Counted from the stretch's first letter, positions 12,701-22,878 are shown. The stretch is 64,000 nt of DNA from Persicaria tinctoria (GCA_037127255.1 JBANSL010000014.1:72585646-72649645); one strand, 5' to 3'. Numbers and translations are program-made. Notes: generated by a model from the letters alone, not told the origin.

Positions 12701-13437
12701 GCTTGAAAAAAAAAGCTCGTTTAAAAATTGAGCTCGGCTCGGCTCGAACTCGTTTAACAAATAAACCAAGTTTAAACATGTCAAACTCAGCTCGTTCGAT
12801 TCGAATAATAACACTAATTTCTTAATAATTGTTTTCAATATATGGCATATGAACTTTTGGTTTCTTTGCACACAGGGATTTACAACGGGCAATCCTTACC
12901 CGTGATAAAACGGGGAGATTAATGAAATATGATCCCGCTACTAAACAAGTAATCGTACTAACCCGTGGCCTTGGAGGGTCGGGAGGAGTCGCTCTAAGCA
13001 AAGACGGGAGCTTCGTTCTCGTGTCGGAGTTCATAACTTTCGGAATCCAAAGGTATTGGCTTAAGGGTCCAAAGATGAACACTTTAGAGGACTTTTACAA
13101 TTCACCGGGGATGACCGGCAACATAAAGAGGAATGCCGATGGAGATTTTTGGGTGGCGGTATCGATTGGAAACCTACAAAGTGCGATCCCGTTTGGAGTT
13201 TTGTTAGACCAAAACGGACAAGTATTGAAGGTATTGAATTTCGCAACGGCTAATGTCAGCCTGCCGATAAGTAGCGTTCAGGAGTACAATGGGAAGTTGT
13301 ATATAGGTTCGGTTAATTTGGATTATATTGGTGTCACAAGGAGTACAACAGGTGGTTATTCATTGGCTCAATCTTGCTTGGGACCGTGGCTATCAACGAG
13401 TTCATGTGGAAATGGATTATTCTCAACTTGTGCTTAG
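5347..13437 (+). CDS. SSL1: strictosidine synthase-like protein, C-terminus altered by a LINE
   Basis: Three exons are readable: 5347-5630, 5704-5973 and 12876-13437, with GT/AG borders and phases 2 and 2. They join to about 371 codons. The start is ATG 5347 (a second ATG lies at 5356). An N-terminal hydrophobic run [16 protein letters not shown] looks like a signal peptide. The beta-propeller family motifs follow: [22 protein letters not shown], the paired cysteines [56 protein letters not shown] and [15 protein letters not shown]. In my by-eye alignment the catalytic Glu of true strictosidine synthase corresponds to Ser before VQEYNG, so Pictet-Spengler activity is unlikely. Such SSL proteins are secretory or vacuolar and mostly of unknown substrate. 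Intron 2 is 6,902 bp because of insertions. A LINE at 13341 removed the normal stop after STTG and adds about 27 unrelated residues. SSL2 is the close intact relative. Confidence 0.8.
6509..9990 (-). pseudogene. LINE ORF2: endonuclease, RT, zf-RVT, RNase H (broken)
   Basis: Read right to left, the endonuclease includes [18 protein letters not shown] and, after the hAT insertion, WVCMGDFNI and [13 protein letters not shown] basic linker with [20 protein letters not shown] follows (8368-8640), then RT motifs [20 protein letters not shown] and [16 protein letters not shown] (7899-8132). The catalytic palm is missing. Next come zf-RVT ([17 protein letters not shown], 6949-7542) and RNase H with ETD and HVRREGN (6509-6937). 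Frame shifts near 7540, 7760 and 8130 and the internal deletion make it inactive. Confidence 0.8.
9288..9859. mobile_element. 556-bp hAT element with a tRNA-like internal segment
   Basis: The element is 9296-9851. Its ends CAGGCACGGAA and (reverse complement of the right end) CAGGCAAGGAA match at 10 of 11 bases. CTGGTGAT at 9288-9295 and 9852-9859 is a perfect 8-bp target duplication, diagnostic for hAT. It interrupts the endonuclease frame between LCEDHQ and [11 protein letters not shown] of the surrounding LINE. Inside, 9389-9447 resembles a tRNA gene promoter: an A-box-like GTGGTTGAGTG and a B-box-like GGGTTCGAACCCC. A (TA)n tract lies at 9714-9755. No transposase is present. Confidence 0.85.
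10229..11506 (-). pseudogene. LINE ORF1 (DUF4283-like, zinc knuckle), broken
   Basis: It starts at [10 protein letters not shown] (ATG 11506) and continues with a stretch on the pattern [28 protein letters not shown] (about 11170-11330), typical of the DUF4283 domain of plant LINE ORF1. A CCHC knuckle [14 protein letters not shown] is readable at about 10865-10910, followed by a Glu/Arg-rich tail (10341-10802). The family binds its own RNA. At least one frame change separates the N-terminus from the knuckle. Confidence 0.7.
12166..12243. repeat. 27-bp direct repeat, spaced
   Basis: The words AAAGAGATAGAATCATATTA and onward are identical over 27 bp at 12166-12192 and 12217-12243, with 24 bp between. 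It lies in SSL1 intron 2. It may be the footprint of an excised or repaired insertion. No element ends are visible. Confidence 0.6.
12450..12814. mobile_element. Non-autonomous hAT-like element, GAGCTCGAGC family, copy 2
   Basis: The reverse complement aligns along its whole length with 3620-3992, with the same order of CGAGCTCGAG words and the shared core ATAACATATTAAC. It sits just before exon 3 of SSL1 in the opposite orientation. Its flanks do not show a clear 8-bp duplication, so the target duplication has decayed. Confidence 0.6.
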
Positions 13438-13769
13438 TCTGATTGATAAAGGGGTGGATCGTATGCATCCTCGGTTTCTCCTGTTGTCAAGGCTTGTGTA
13501 GTAGGGACTGGATCATTAGATTTAGTCATGTTTTTGGGGAAGGTAATAATTATAAGGTAGCGGATTCGGTCGCTAATTTTGCTTTCTCGTTGGAAACGGG
13601 ATTACATATTTTGGATGACCTACCTCTTAACTCTAGGAGCATTTTGCTTGATGACTTAAGAGGTGTTAGTTATACTCGATCGTATGACTCAATTGTAATT
13701 CCTTTATTTTATTTCAATAAAGCGCAGATGCCTCTCCTTCTACCAGGAAAAGAAACGAGTACAACAGGT
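13341..13769 (+). mobile_element. 5'-truncated LINE 3' end (RNase H) inserted at the SSL1 stop codon
   Basis: GAGTACAACAGGT occurs at 13341-13353 and 13757-13769, a perfect 13-bp target duplication. Between them, in a frame different from SSL1, RNase H sequence is readable: [17 protein letters not shown], then [10 protein letters not shown], then after a frame change DWIIRFSHVFGEGN and ADSVANFA, the typical C-terminal block of plant LINE RNase H. A short A-rich tail (GAAAAGAAAC) precedes the second copy. The second copy is followed at once by TGA (13770-13772), the original SSL1 stop after STTG. Confidence 0.85.
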
Positions 13770-13895
13770 TGACCCCGAACAGCTCCTAACAACAAACGCC
13801 TAGGGATATACAACAAAGAATCGGACACGCATGCGAAATTAGACGGGAGTTTTTTTTTATATTTTCACATCTCAATACTCTTCTCAAGTATAATT

Positions 13896-14096
13896 ATGAA
13901 TTTATTATGTATTTTTGCAATTTTTTTTCTCATTTTGTTAACTACAATGCAGTTACAACTACTAGCTGGTGCGCCCATTCCTCGTACTCAGTGGCGGAAA
14001 AATTTACCCTCCAACAGATATGACCACCAAGAAGCTTCTGGGGAAACTACTCATACCAGCGGATCCTCCATCTTCATCAGAAAAAACGCACTTTAA
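13896..14096 (+). CDS. Possible small secreted peptide ORF
   Basis: A 66-codon frame starts MNLLCIFAIFFLILL, a good signal-peptide-like segment, followed by a polar, Arg/Pro/Gln-rich tail (GAPIPRTQWRKNLPSNRYD) and a stop. I recognise no peptide-hormone motif with confidence. The frame runs across a hAT-like terminus (CAGTGGCGGAAA at about 13989), and no promoter is evident. It may be chance. Confidence 0.2.
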   Translation: MNLLCIFAIFFLILLTTMQLQLLAGAPIPRTQWRKNLPSNRYDHQEASGETTHTSGSSIFIRKNAL

Positions 14097-14259
14097 ATAT
14101 CCGTTAGCACTTGAGCAAATCGAGAACCGACGGATATCACCTCTTACAAGAGGAGCTCTTTGAAACCCTAGTCGAGTTCAAATCTTCTTTTTGGTTTAAT
14201 CTATGATGCTAGGGAGCCTAGGCCCTAGGGTAGAGAAATAGAGTTTTTCATAGACATCG

Positions 14260-14386
14260 AGTAAGCAACGATTAACCATTTCGGAATGGCTCACTGGAAA
14301 GAACTTGCGAGTAGTACCCAAAGGTCCCCAGTTCGAACCCCGGATATGGCCGCTCTTTATTTACAAATTCAATAGTAAGCAACGAT
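14260..14386 (+). mobile_element. tRNA-derived SINE with 13-bp target duplication
   Basis: AGTAAGCAACGAT flanks a 101-bp body (14273-14373) at 14260-14272 and 14374-14386. The body has an A-box-like ATGGCTCACTGG and a B-box AGTTCGAACCCC at the spacing of an RNA polymerase III tRNA promoter. It ends in CTCTTTATTTACAAATTC and not in poly(A). A diverged minus-strand relative lies in the AKR gene intron 2 (about 22115-22200). Confidence 0.75.
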
Positions 14387-16330
14387 CAAGGAGCTAGCCT
14401 GGATCGAGCAAAATGGGCCAAGTTTGGAGGTCCAATTGAAAAAACAGGCCCAATTCCAAAGCGACACAACTGCAGACCATCTTGATTTGATCAATGTTTT
14501 TGAGATGTATAATAAGGATAATAAACATTACAATTTTATCTCCATTTTTATCAATATTCTAGTTATACAATCAAACACTCAAATAAAAATAATTATATTA
14601 CAATTAATATATTTTTGAAATCCAAACCCACCCTAAATCTAATCCATCATTTATATTTTTTTTATTCCGTTACTTTTGGTGATTAGTTTCCTAGAATTTG
14701 TTGCATCCTCTTGCTAAATTAGATTTCAGGAATAATTATTTTAACTAAAGTTGCCATTATTTTAAAATAAGGGGGTAATCAATCTAATCATCATTTATAT
14801 TTTATACTTTACCCTGCGTTTGCATACATTCAATCCTACGAGAAAAATAACACATAGTACTACTGACCTTTGTAAATCACATTGACTATTTTCATATTAA
14901 AATACTTATGTTTTTTAATAGGACACTTGGAGTATCCCAAATAACTTCCTTAAGAGTGTAGATCACTTGTTGCGTATATTAAGTATTACACAATATTCTT
15001 TTGAATCAAAATTATTGATAAAAAAATTCAAAAAATTATAGCGATTTTATAAACGATTATTCAAATTGAAAAAATAAATATATTCTTATAAACATGAAAA
15101 TATTTTTTCAAAAATAAATATGAATAGAAATTACAAAATATCAATATTTTGACATAATTATTCTTAAAAATATATTCTTTTGGTTGTGTATGAATCATTG
15201 ATTATAACATTGATATAATTTTTTAAGTTTCTTTTATAAACCATTTTCATCTAAAATAATTACATGTAACACCAAGTGTCTTATAAAATGTAATAGGTAA
15301 TTTCAACTCCTTTAAAATGAGGTTTTTGGAGAATTGTAAGTGTTTTTTTTATCCAACAGATTTTTCATCTCATACTTGAAAGTTCAAACTAAAAAAGCAG
15401 GTTTGTGGGGGCTTGCAGTCTTTGCAGATGAACCCAAACTCTTGGGTTCATAGATTTCTTTTTTACCCCATTTTTTTCCCAGCTAGCTAGGCAAGTGATG
15501 CACCCCCGGGTTCATTGATGTGTTTGCTTTTGGGATATAGGTTATGTATGATGATGCAAATACAAGAGTTACAGAGTAGTTGATTAGGTAGCTAAAATTG
15601 ATAGATTATTTGTGTTTTGTTAAATATATATTTGTACTTTGTACGGTGTTTGATAAATCTAACTTTTATGGTAGCTGATGGAAACTAACGTTAAATTGCA
15701 TGTGCATCAAATATTCAAATGAAACCTTATTTAGGAAGATTTCCTACTAAAAAGTGGATGAACGCAAAAAAAAAAAAAAAAATTGAAAAGAGGTAAGCAT
15801 TGAAAAAAAGGCTAAGACTCAAGTTCAAATCTCTTTTTTTCTTTTTTTTTCATAAATTTTTTATAATTAAAAGATTAAAAAAAAATGCCCCTCCGATTTT
15901 TATAATTAAAAGGATAAATAATTTATTTAGCCCATAATGAGGATCCACACTGCATGTGTTAATAACATACAATAATAATAAGGCGGACATATGCTCTATA
16001 TAGTTCATACTTGGATAATTAGAGTGCGTGAATCATGATATCAATTTTTTTAAAGAAAAAGTCATGTCTAGGTTGATTTATGTATATAAAATTTTTGACG
16101 TTGTAAAACTACTATTACTATTAGCCAATAAAATTATACTACGTATTAACCAATTGCCAATAAATAAATAAATAATACTCCAATTTTTTTTTTGGTGGGA
16201 ATAAATAAATAATAATCATCAATCAATCACTAACTAATGCCTGTGCTTATTAGTGCATCCTCTAATTATTGCATTGTGCTAATTAGTGCATCCGTTTAAT
16301 TAATTTAATTAGTGGATCGATCCATGAGAT
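14387..16330. other. AT-rich intergenic region before SSL2
   Basis: No gene is seen. It contains poly(A) runs (15766-15782), an inverted word pair around 15427-15452 (GAACCCAA...TTGGGTTC), and repeated poly(A)-rich text at 15770-15910. The last 300 bp should hold the SSL2 upstream promoter. Confidence 0.5.
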
Positions 16331-16333
16331 TTT

Positions 16334-16342
16334 CTATAAATA
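16334..16342 (+). promoter_or_regulatory. TATA box of SSL2
   Basis: CTATAAATA lies 69 bp before ATG 16411, so transcription would begin near 16365-16370, giving a leader of about 45 nt. Spacing and sequence fit a plant core promoter. Confidence 0.6.
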
Positions 16343-16410
16343 GCTGGTCTTGCCAAAGCTGGTAATCACGAATCTAACAAATTAACCTCTTTTGGAAGTT
16401 GCATCCAAAC

Positions 16411-18486
16411 ATGACCCTATCCATACTCTCCTCCTTATTGCTAGTCCTTCTTTCAAATGCTCACCTAGCCCTTTCAGGTCCTCATAACATTTTCAATCGA
16501 ACAATATCAGTCACGCGACTAGATCATCTCACACTCCCCTCCAACGCATTTAGCCCTGAAACTGTCACCTTCGATCACTGCGGTGTTGGCCCTTACACTG
16601 GCGTCACCAACGGTAGAATTCTCAAGTGGTCTGGCCGTTCAACTGGCTTTGTCGATTTCGCTGTCACTTCAGAGAACTGGTACGATCTAGAATAAGAAAT
16701 TGATCCATTTTAATCCGAATATATATGCACATTTTTAAACTTTATGTATGTTGGTATATATGTTCGTATGTTTTGTGCTATAGGTCAAAAAAACTATGTG
16801 AGTCGACGAACACAACCCTAGAACCGGTATGTGGAAGTGCATTAGGAATCGAGTTTTATAAAAAAACCAGCACACTTTACATCGCGGATGCTTACTACAA
16901 CCTCCGATCAGTCGGACCTGACGGTGGAGTAGCCACTCTACTTGCTTCCTCGGCGGAGGGGGTACCGTTTAGGTTCTTGGATGCTATAGAAGTTGATCAA
17001 GATACCGGAGTTGTATACTTCACTGATGTTAGCACCCAATCCCAGAAAAAGTACGTTTATATAACTTTCTATAATTTACGCCAGTCGCAAACTATTTTTA
17101 AAATTATATCTATTATTTATATAGAAAAGTCTATTAAAAATATGACAAAAATAATATCCCCATTATAAGTTAACTCATGTCATTCCGCCACATAACTCAC
17201 TCTCTTTCCCCATAACTCCTACTATCCTAAAGCATCTCCATCCCACGTGGCATCACAAGAAGCCTCCATTCCACATGGCGGAGTCTGAGACATATCATGT
17301 CAACCACTTACTTTCTTATTATTAAATGAACTAATAAAAAATATCCCCATTATAAGTCAATCAATGTCACCCCACAGTGGCGGATCTAATGTTCCAGAGT
17401 TAGGTGAGCAAAAATATTCATGATAAAGACAAAATTTTACAAGCCAAAATTCAATTAAGGAAACTATATATATTCCCAAACCGGTAACAACTTGTTTGAG
17501 ATTTTTATAAATCTGAGTTAATTAAACGAATATAGCGCATTATGAAAAAGGTCTATCGTTTTACAAATCTTGAAAACAAAAAATGATAAATACATTTTAC
17601 AAGAGTCAAAATAACGATATGTAAAAAGAACGTTCAACATCTCTTCACGATTATCATATTCTATATTCATCTTTAGGTTTGGTTTAAAATAAACTGACAG
17701 CAAAATTATTATTTCTTAACTCTATTCAAAATTTTCTACTCATCAGCAGGGTTTGCCTACACTGAGATCTGGGCTTGGGAACGTACGGCTGGGGGCCGGG
17801 GGAGCATTTTAATTAACGTACGATAACTTTGTGTTGAATTATTGAACTTTGATAATTTATTTTACTAATTTAATCGAAACTTTAGTTCTACATCTTTAAT
17901 TTGATTTTGTGCCATATACTGTATTTATATTTGTTTACGATATGTGACACAGTCTTAGTTCCAGTTGCATATGATTAATGATCGGTTCATTCTTTGCACA
18001 TATAGAGATATACAACAAGTAATTCTCAATCGCGACATGACGGGGAGACTGATGAAATATGATCCCACTACTAAACAAGTCACCGTACTGCTTCGTGGCC
18101 TTGGAGTGCCAGCAGGAACTGCCCTTAGTAAGGACGGGAGCTTCGTTCTTGTGTCGGAGTTTATAAACTCCCGTATCCAAAGGTATTGGCTCAAAGGTCC
18201 CAAGGCGAACACCACGGAGATCTTCTACACCTCACAGGGGTCCCCCGATAACATAAAGAGGAACGCAGACGGAGATTTTTGGGTGGCAGTATCGGTTGGA
18301 GACCTTCAAACCGCTGTTCCATTAGGAGTTTTGCTTGACAAAAAAGGACAAGTGTTGAGGACTTTGAATTTCACAACGGCTAATATAAATGTGCCTATAA
18401 GCAACGTTAAAGAGTACAATGGCAAGTTGTACATCGGTTCATTGAGTTTGGGCTATATTGGCGTTACAAAGAGTACAAGGGGTTAA
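16411..18486 (+). CDS. SSL2: strictosidine synthase-like protein (intact)
   Basis: Exons 16411-16679, 16784-17050 and 18006-18486 join in frame (1,017 nt, 338 residues), the usual size for the family. Introns are in the same positions and phases as SSL1. The start is the ATG at 16411, followed by a signal-peptide-like LSILSSLLLVLLSNAHLALS. Visible family blocks are GPYTGVTNGRILKW, the cysteine pair [71 protein letters not shown] and [14 protein letters not shown], ending VTKSTRG. These build a six-bladed beta-propeller. The residue matching the catalytic Glu of strictosidine synthase appears to be Asn, before VKEYNG, so I infer a non-Pictet-Spengler SSL. Donor 1 is GTACGA, weaker than consensus. 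Confidence 0.88.
17150..17385. repeat. Duplicated segment and hAT-like terminus in SSL2 intron 2
   Basis: AATATCCCCATTATAAGT followed by a CATGTCA/AATGTCA context occurs at about 17153 and again at about 17341, flanking about 190 bp. This looks like a small insertion with direct repeats. Just after, CAGTGGCGGATCTA (17373-17386) is the kind of terminus seen on plant hAT elements, but no matching right end was found before exon 3. Confidence 0.35.
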
Positions 18487-18628
18487 TTAATGATCATATA
18501 AATAAATTAGTATAAAGTTGTAATCATATGATTAATTTCTTCAAAGTATAAAGGATGGAGTGTATAATGTAACAAAAATAATGTAGTATAAAGAATGGAG
18601 TGAATAATTAATGTAATAAAAGAAGGTT

Positions 18629-18926
18629 GTATGTGATAGATTACGTAGGTTTCATATTGTATAGTGGGCTAAAAGCCCGTTAAGGCCCAATACCTGTGTA
18701 ACCTATATATATATGTTATATCAATGAATAGAAACCCTCAAGGAGGACATTACAATCAATCTCATGATCTCACATGGTATCACAGCCTAAGATCCAAAGA
18801 CCCAAATTTTTCGGGCTAAAAGCCCGTTAAGGCCCAATACCTGTGTAACCTATATATATATGTTATATCAATGAATAGAAACCCTCAAGGAGGACATTAC
18901 AATCAATCTCATGATCTCACAGTATG
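18629..18926 (+). mobile_element. Miniature Copia-type LTR element (TRIM-like)
   Basis: The target duplication GTATG lies at 18629-18633 and 18922-18926. The left LTR (18634-18774, 141 bp) runs from TGATAGATT to CTCACA. It is followed by TGGTATCACAGC, a primer-binding-site-like word. About 27 bp of internal sequence then meets a right LTR lacking its first ~30 bp (about 18814-18921). The LTR resembles that of the truncated Copia at 29605-29731 (TGATAGATTACRTAGG, AACCCTCAAGGAGGACATTA-like end). It has no coding capacity. Confidence 0.8.
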
Positions 18927-19498
18927 GTTAAATTTATACGTCAGATTTCCGTTTTAATTTTATCAGATGTCTTCAAAGAGACAAAATGGTATTATTTTTG
19001 TTCCAATTATATTTTCGATGCCTTAAAGTCAGCGTACGTAAAGGTCTCTCTAGATTTCGTTATTAGAGACCATTTTGAAGGACACCGCGGTTGATGGACA
19101 TCAATGCGGCTCTTCCTCAATTGAGGCGACATAAGCTACATCTATCCATACTCGTATCTGGAAGGCCATTGAACTTGGAATTTCATTGATCTTCATCAAG
19201 AGAGATCGCTTGGCGGTCTTCAATGACATTTGTGGCATTTGGAGACCTTGGGAGATTGACCTTATTATTTCCAACTATCTTTGTCTTCTCTAGAACTTCC
19301 AAGAGGAGTAGACTGCACATGTGCTCTACAAGATCACATTATGGCTAATAAGGTCGCGTCCTTGACTCACTCAACCCCTTGTATAGCAATAGCACAACTC
19401 TCCGATCCTTCCTAGCCTTCGAGATTTCATCCATCTAGATGCCCTTAACAGATGGGCAGTAAATACTACAACAGTACAGACTAGAGTATAAAAAAAAG
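18927..19498. other. Non-coding stretch, possible degenerate repeat
   Basis: No open frame with a recognisable motif. Positions 19060-19330 read like a decayed protein-coding repeat with many stops. I cannot assign it. Confidence 0.3.
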
Positions 19499-20228
19499 AG
19501 TGAGGCTAGAGTCAAGATGTCAAAACGACTATTGATAAGATTATTTTTGCAAAATTGCAATCAGAAGTACTCGTCTGGATGACCGCCCATGGAGCCCCGT
19601 TCTCATTCTATCCTTCACCGTCGGAGAACCGCCATGGTTCCGCCTTATCCACCTCCGTCCTCTCCGCGCACTACGGCATACGAAGGCGGTACAAGTTTCG
19701 ATCGATGAAATCTCGGAAGAGGCGTCCTCCGTCCTCTCACAATCTCGGAAGAGGCGTTAGCCACTTGGCTTCGGACTTCATCTTTTTAGTTTTGGAGTTC
19801 TTCCGTTAGTTCATCGTAATTGGTTTCGAAAATTTTGGAATGAATTGCGTAAATCCCCATCTTCACGGAGGTTTTCATGGATCCTCCAATGGAGGCGGCG
19901 AATACGCCTCTTTCCAATTCAACTCTAGGAGCGCCAACAATTGGGGTCTTGAGCAGGAGGCGTCGGATCTCAAGCCCGTTTGGTAGTGCGGGAGATATGG
20001 GGTCTTGAGTAGGAGGGCAATTTTGTTAGATCCATGGTTGGGGATTGATACTTTTACTCATTGCAAGTGATACTTTTACTCATTGCAAGTCACTGGTGAA
20101 TTATTGATGGAGATTGAAGAACGATAATTGGGAGATTGAAGAACACAATTGTGTTTAGAACTTGTTTACAATTTAGTTAAAATTGTCTTGTCAATAGTCG
20201 TTTTGATATCTTGTCTATAGTCCTTACG
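19499..20228. mobile_element. Mutator-like TIR element with GC-richer core
   Basis: Left CTAGAGTCAAGATGTCAAAA and onward (about 19506-19540) is inverted at the right as CTATAGACAAGATATCAAAA and onward (about 20187-20220), about 30 of 35 bases matching, including the shared AAAACGACTATTGA. A-rich 9-bp flanks are compatible with a Mutator target duplication but are low complexity. The core (19560-19990) is GC-richer, with short frames such as the 84-codon one at 19555-19809, and could be captured host sequence. I recognise no protein. Confidence 0.5.
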
Positions 20229-20900
20229 AAAAAAGAATTACCTTTTGGTGACAAATTTAAGTTTTGTCACCCAAAATACGGACTTTTTGTTTGTGTCGCC
20301 CAAAATAAGCCTTTTTTTGACTAAATCTGTTTTTGCCTAAAAGGCCAAAAGCTTGGAGCTAAAAACAAAATTTATCTAGTCGCCCTGAAATGATTTTTCG
20401 TGACCAAAAGGAAAATTTGGTGGCCCAAATAACTTTGAAGGCCCAAATAATTAATTTTGACAAACACTTTTCCTCTTCATTTAAACAGACAATGAAACCC
20501 CAGTTTCCTAAACCTAGGTCGTCACCCGGAACCAGAAATTAAAATTTAAACGTGTCAATGGTAGCCCCTAAAACCGAATGGTAGGTTGAAGTTTTTTAAT
20601 TTAATTTAATTTTTGTTTTTCTTTTTAGTTGGATTTTGTGAGGGTTTTGGAATAGGAGAGAGGGACATATTAGAGAACAGGGATTTTGAGCCCTACAGTA
20701 GTAATACTCATGATTTGGGAGACCATTTTTTTTATAGAGTAAAAATTCAAGAACAGACGAATCCGATTCTCGATAGGCCAATGAGTCGGCAGACAAATAG
20801 CCCATTAAACGTACAACAAAAAACCGAAAAAAGGCGCAACCAACCAGCATCGAATCGAATGAATTCAGAATGCAATTTTATTCTTCGAATAAAAAACAAT
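20229..20900. other. Intergenic region downstream of the AKR gene
   Basis: It holds inverted GACAAATTT/AAATTTGTC-like words around 20250-20440 (TTTTGGTGACAAATTTAAG, TTTTGTCACCCAAAA), suggesting another decayed TIR element, and otherwise AT-rich sequence. No gene is seen. Confidence 0.35.
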
Positions 20901-20917
20901 TAAATGTAGACATTTTT

Positions 20918-22878
20918 TCACACTTGTTGATCAATATCCATTAGTAATTTATGACCAGGACACCAACATTCAGCTATCAAGACACCTTTTCTTTGGGGGA
21001 GTTTGGATATGTTGTGAAGATCTTGATTGGACAATGACCAATCAAATACTTGGATGTTTTCCTTCATCCTCTCCTTGTTGTAGCTCTTCACTACAAAGCT
21101 TACTCCTTGTTCATACACCCACCTTATAGCCACCTGCATAACACAAACATATGTATATCATTAGGCATGTTATTCGAGCCGAAAGAACCCCACGCGGTAC
21201 CTTTGAGTACCTGGGCTACTGTTTTGCCCTTTGCCTGCGCGATTTGTTGAAGCTCCGGACAATTGAGGATTCGATTATCTCCCCACGTAGTGTTGTTTGC
21301 ACCCAACACAGTGTATGCTGTGATATGTATTCCCTTTTGCTTGCAGAATTCCCTCAACTCTTTTTGTTGCCACATTGGGTTCATCTCCACCTATATATTA
21401 TATTGCATATATATTTAAAATAATATATTATACTCGGTATGTGAATGTAATGATCCTATATGGTATAAGGGGTACCTTGTATTGGGTATTAGTATCTCAT
21501 GTATAAGTACTTAGAGATTGTATTGAGTAAGGCATCAATATAGAAATGAATCATTCTCCTATCAATTTCTCCTATCAATTTCTCTCTTCTGTAACTCTCC
21601 CTTCCTCTCTACTTCTCACCTCTTTCCTTAATTTCTATCTTCTCGTCCCTTTCTCAATTCAACCTAGATTAGTAACAATGGAGATGGTCTTGACAAGAGT
21701 TGGCCTCTTGTACTAGCAGGGCCATAACAGTGAATTATTGAAATAATTAAGTGTCATGATTAGTATATTAATTAATGATTAATATAGCTGGCCTAAGTTT
21801 AATTATTTTATTATTTTATTTTTTTGGTATTAAAGTAGGGTGAAGTCGGATTTATTATGTCAAATTTGATGCAAGTTTATAAAATAGAATGTATAGCCAA
21901 AGCATCCTATGAAAAGCATTAGAAAAACTCTGAAATATTTGGAATTTGGTGACTCTGTAAACTTTGATTTTGTAAATTAGTGTACGTTTATGTAGAAATT
22001 GATAACTTATTCAATAGCATGAAAATAAAATATGATACATTTGTAAGGGTATATATGTCATTTAAGAGACAAATTGATTTAATATGATACATTTGTAATG
22101 GGTGTTTTGTTGTAATTTTAAGAGCAGCCATCCGGGATTTGAATCGGGATTTTGAGTACTAATCGTAAGTCTTTTGAGCAATTTCGGAATGTTTAACAAC
22201 ACACGAATTGTTAAATAGTTTACACTAAACTTTAATATAATCACCTGGTTGACAGCAGGAGGGATGGTGGCAAACCGAAGGGTCTCTTGAAGCTTGGTAA
22301 TGGAGTAATTGCTGACGCCGATGGATTTAGCGAGTCCTTGGCGTTGGCATTCCTCCATTCCTTCCCACACGCCTTTGATGTCGATGGGGTGGATGTATTC
22401 CGCCGGAAACGGTGGCTCCACTGCCTCTGGACTCAGCTTAATCGGAAAGTGCACCAAGTACAGATCCACATAATCCATTTGAAGCTCCCTGCATTAGTTT
22501 CAATCCCCATAACTTATATATCATCAAATATTAACAAATATGTAACTGTAATTCAGAGTGAAAAGCTTACTGAAGGCTCATCTTGATGGCGGGGACGACG
22601 AGGTGACGCTCCGCAGAAGTGCCATAGAGCTTGGTGGTGATGAAGAGCTCGTCACGTGACTGAATGAGGCCGTCGCGCAGCGCCTCAGCCACGCCCTCGC
22701 CCACGGCCTTCTCGGTGCCATACTCAACCGCGGTGTCGAAATGGCGGTAACCGACCTTGATGGCCTCCACCACGGCGGCCTTGGTTGCTCCGTGGTCAGG
22801 GTGTCCTGCCGTTCCGAGCCCTATCACCGGCATGTGACGCCCTTTGCTCATCTCCACTTTCGGGATCTCGATCGCCAT
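20918..22878 (-). CDS. Aldo-keto reductase, AKR4-type (chalcone/codeinone reductase-like)
   Basis: Four exons on minus are 22571-22878, 22245-22488, 21211-21390 and 20918-21133. They join to 948 nt (315 residues), the normal AKR length, with GT/AG at all borders. The product starts [20 protein letters not shown]. The catalytic tetrad is visible as Asp48 and Tyr53 ([11 protein letters not shown]), Lys83 (FITTKLYG) and His116 (VDLYLVHFP). GVSNYS lies in exon 2, and [21 protein letters not shown] spans the last intron. The protein should be a cytosolic NADPH-dependent (alpha/beta)8-barrel carbonyl reductase. The closest well-known plant relatives act on polyketide, alkaloid or sugar-acid carbonyls, and I cannot choose the substrate. 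Intron 2 holds a SINE-like sequence, and intron 3 has a scrap of the GAGCTC repeat at its donor side. A 4.5-kb hAT element sits directly upstream. Confidence 0.88.
22115..22200 (-). mobile_element. SINE-like tRNA-derived sequence in AKR intron 2
   Basis: On the minus strand TTCCGAAATTGCTCA, ACTTACGATTAGTACTCAAA and CGATTCAAATCCCGGATGGC align in order with the SINE at 14273-14373, including the B box (here GATTCAAATCCC) and the following CTGCTCTTAAAATTACAA tail. It is more diverged, and no target duplication is clear. Confidence 0.55.

Noticed and set aside
16399..16410. SSL2 start at 16399
   Set aside because: The codon is TTG. The first ATG in frame is 16411, directly before the hydrophobic signal segment.
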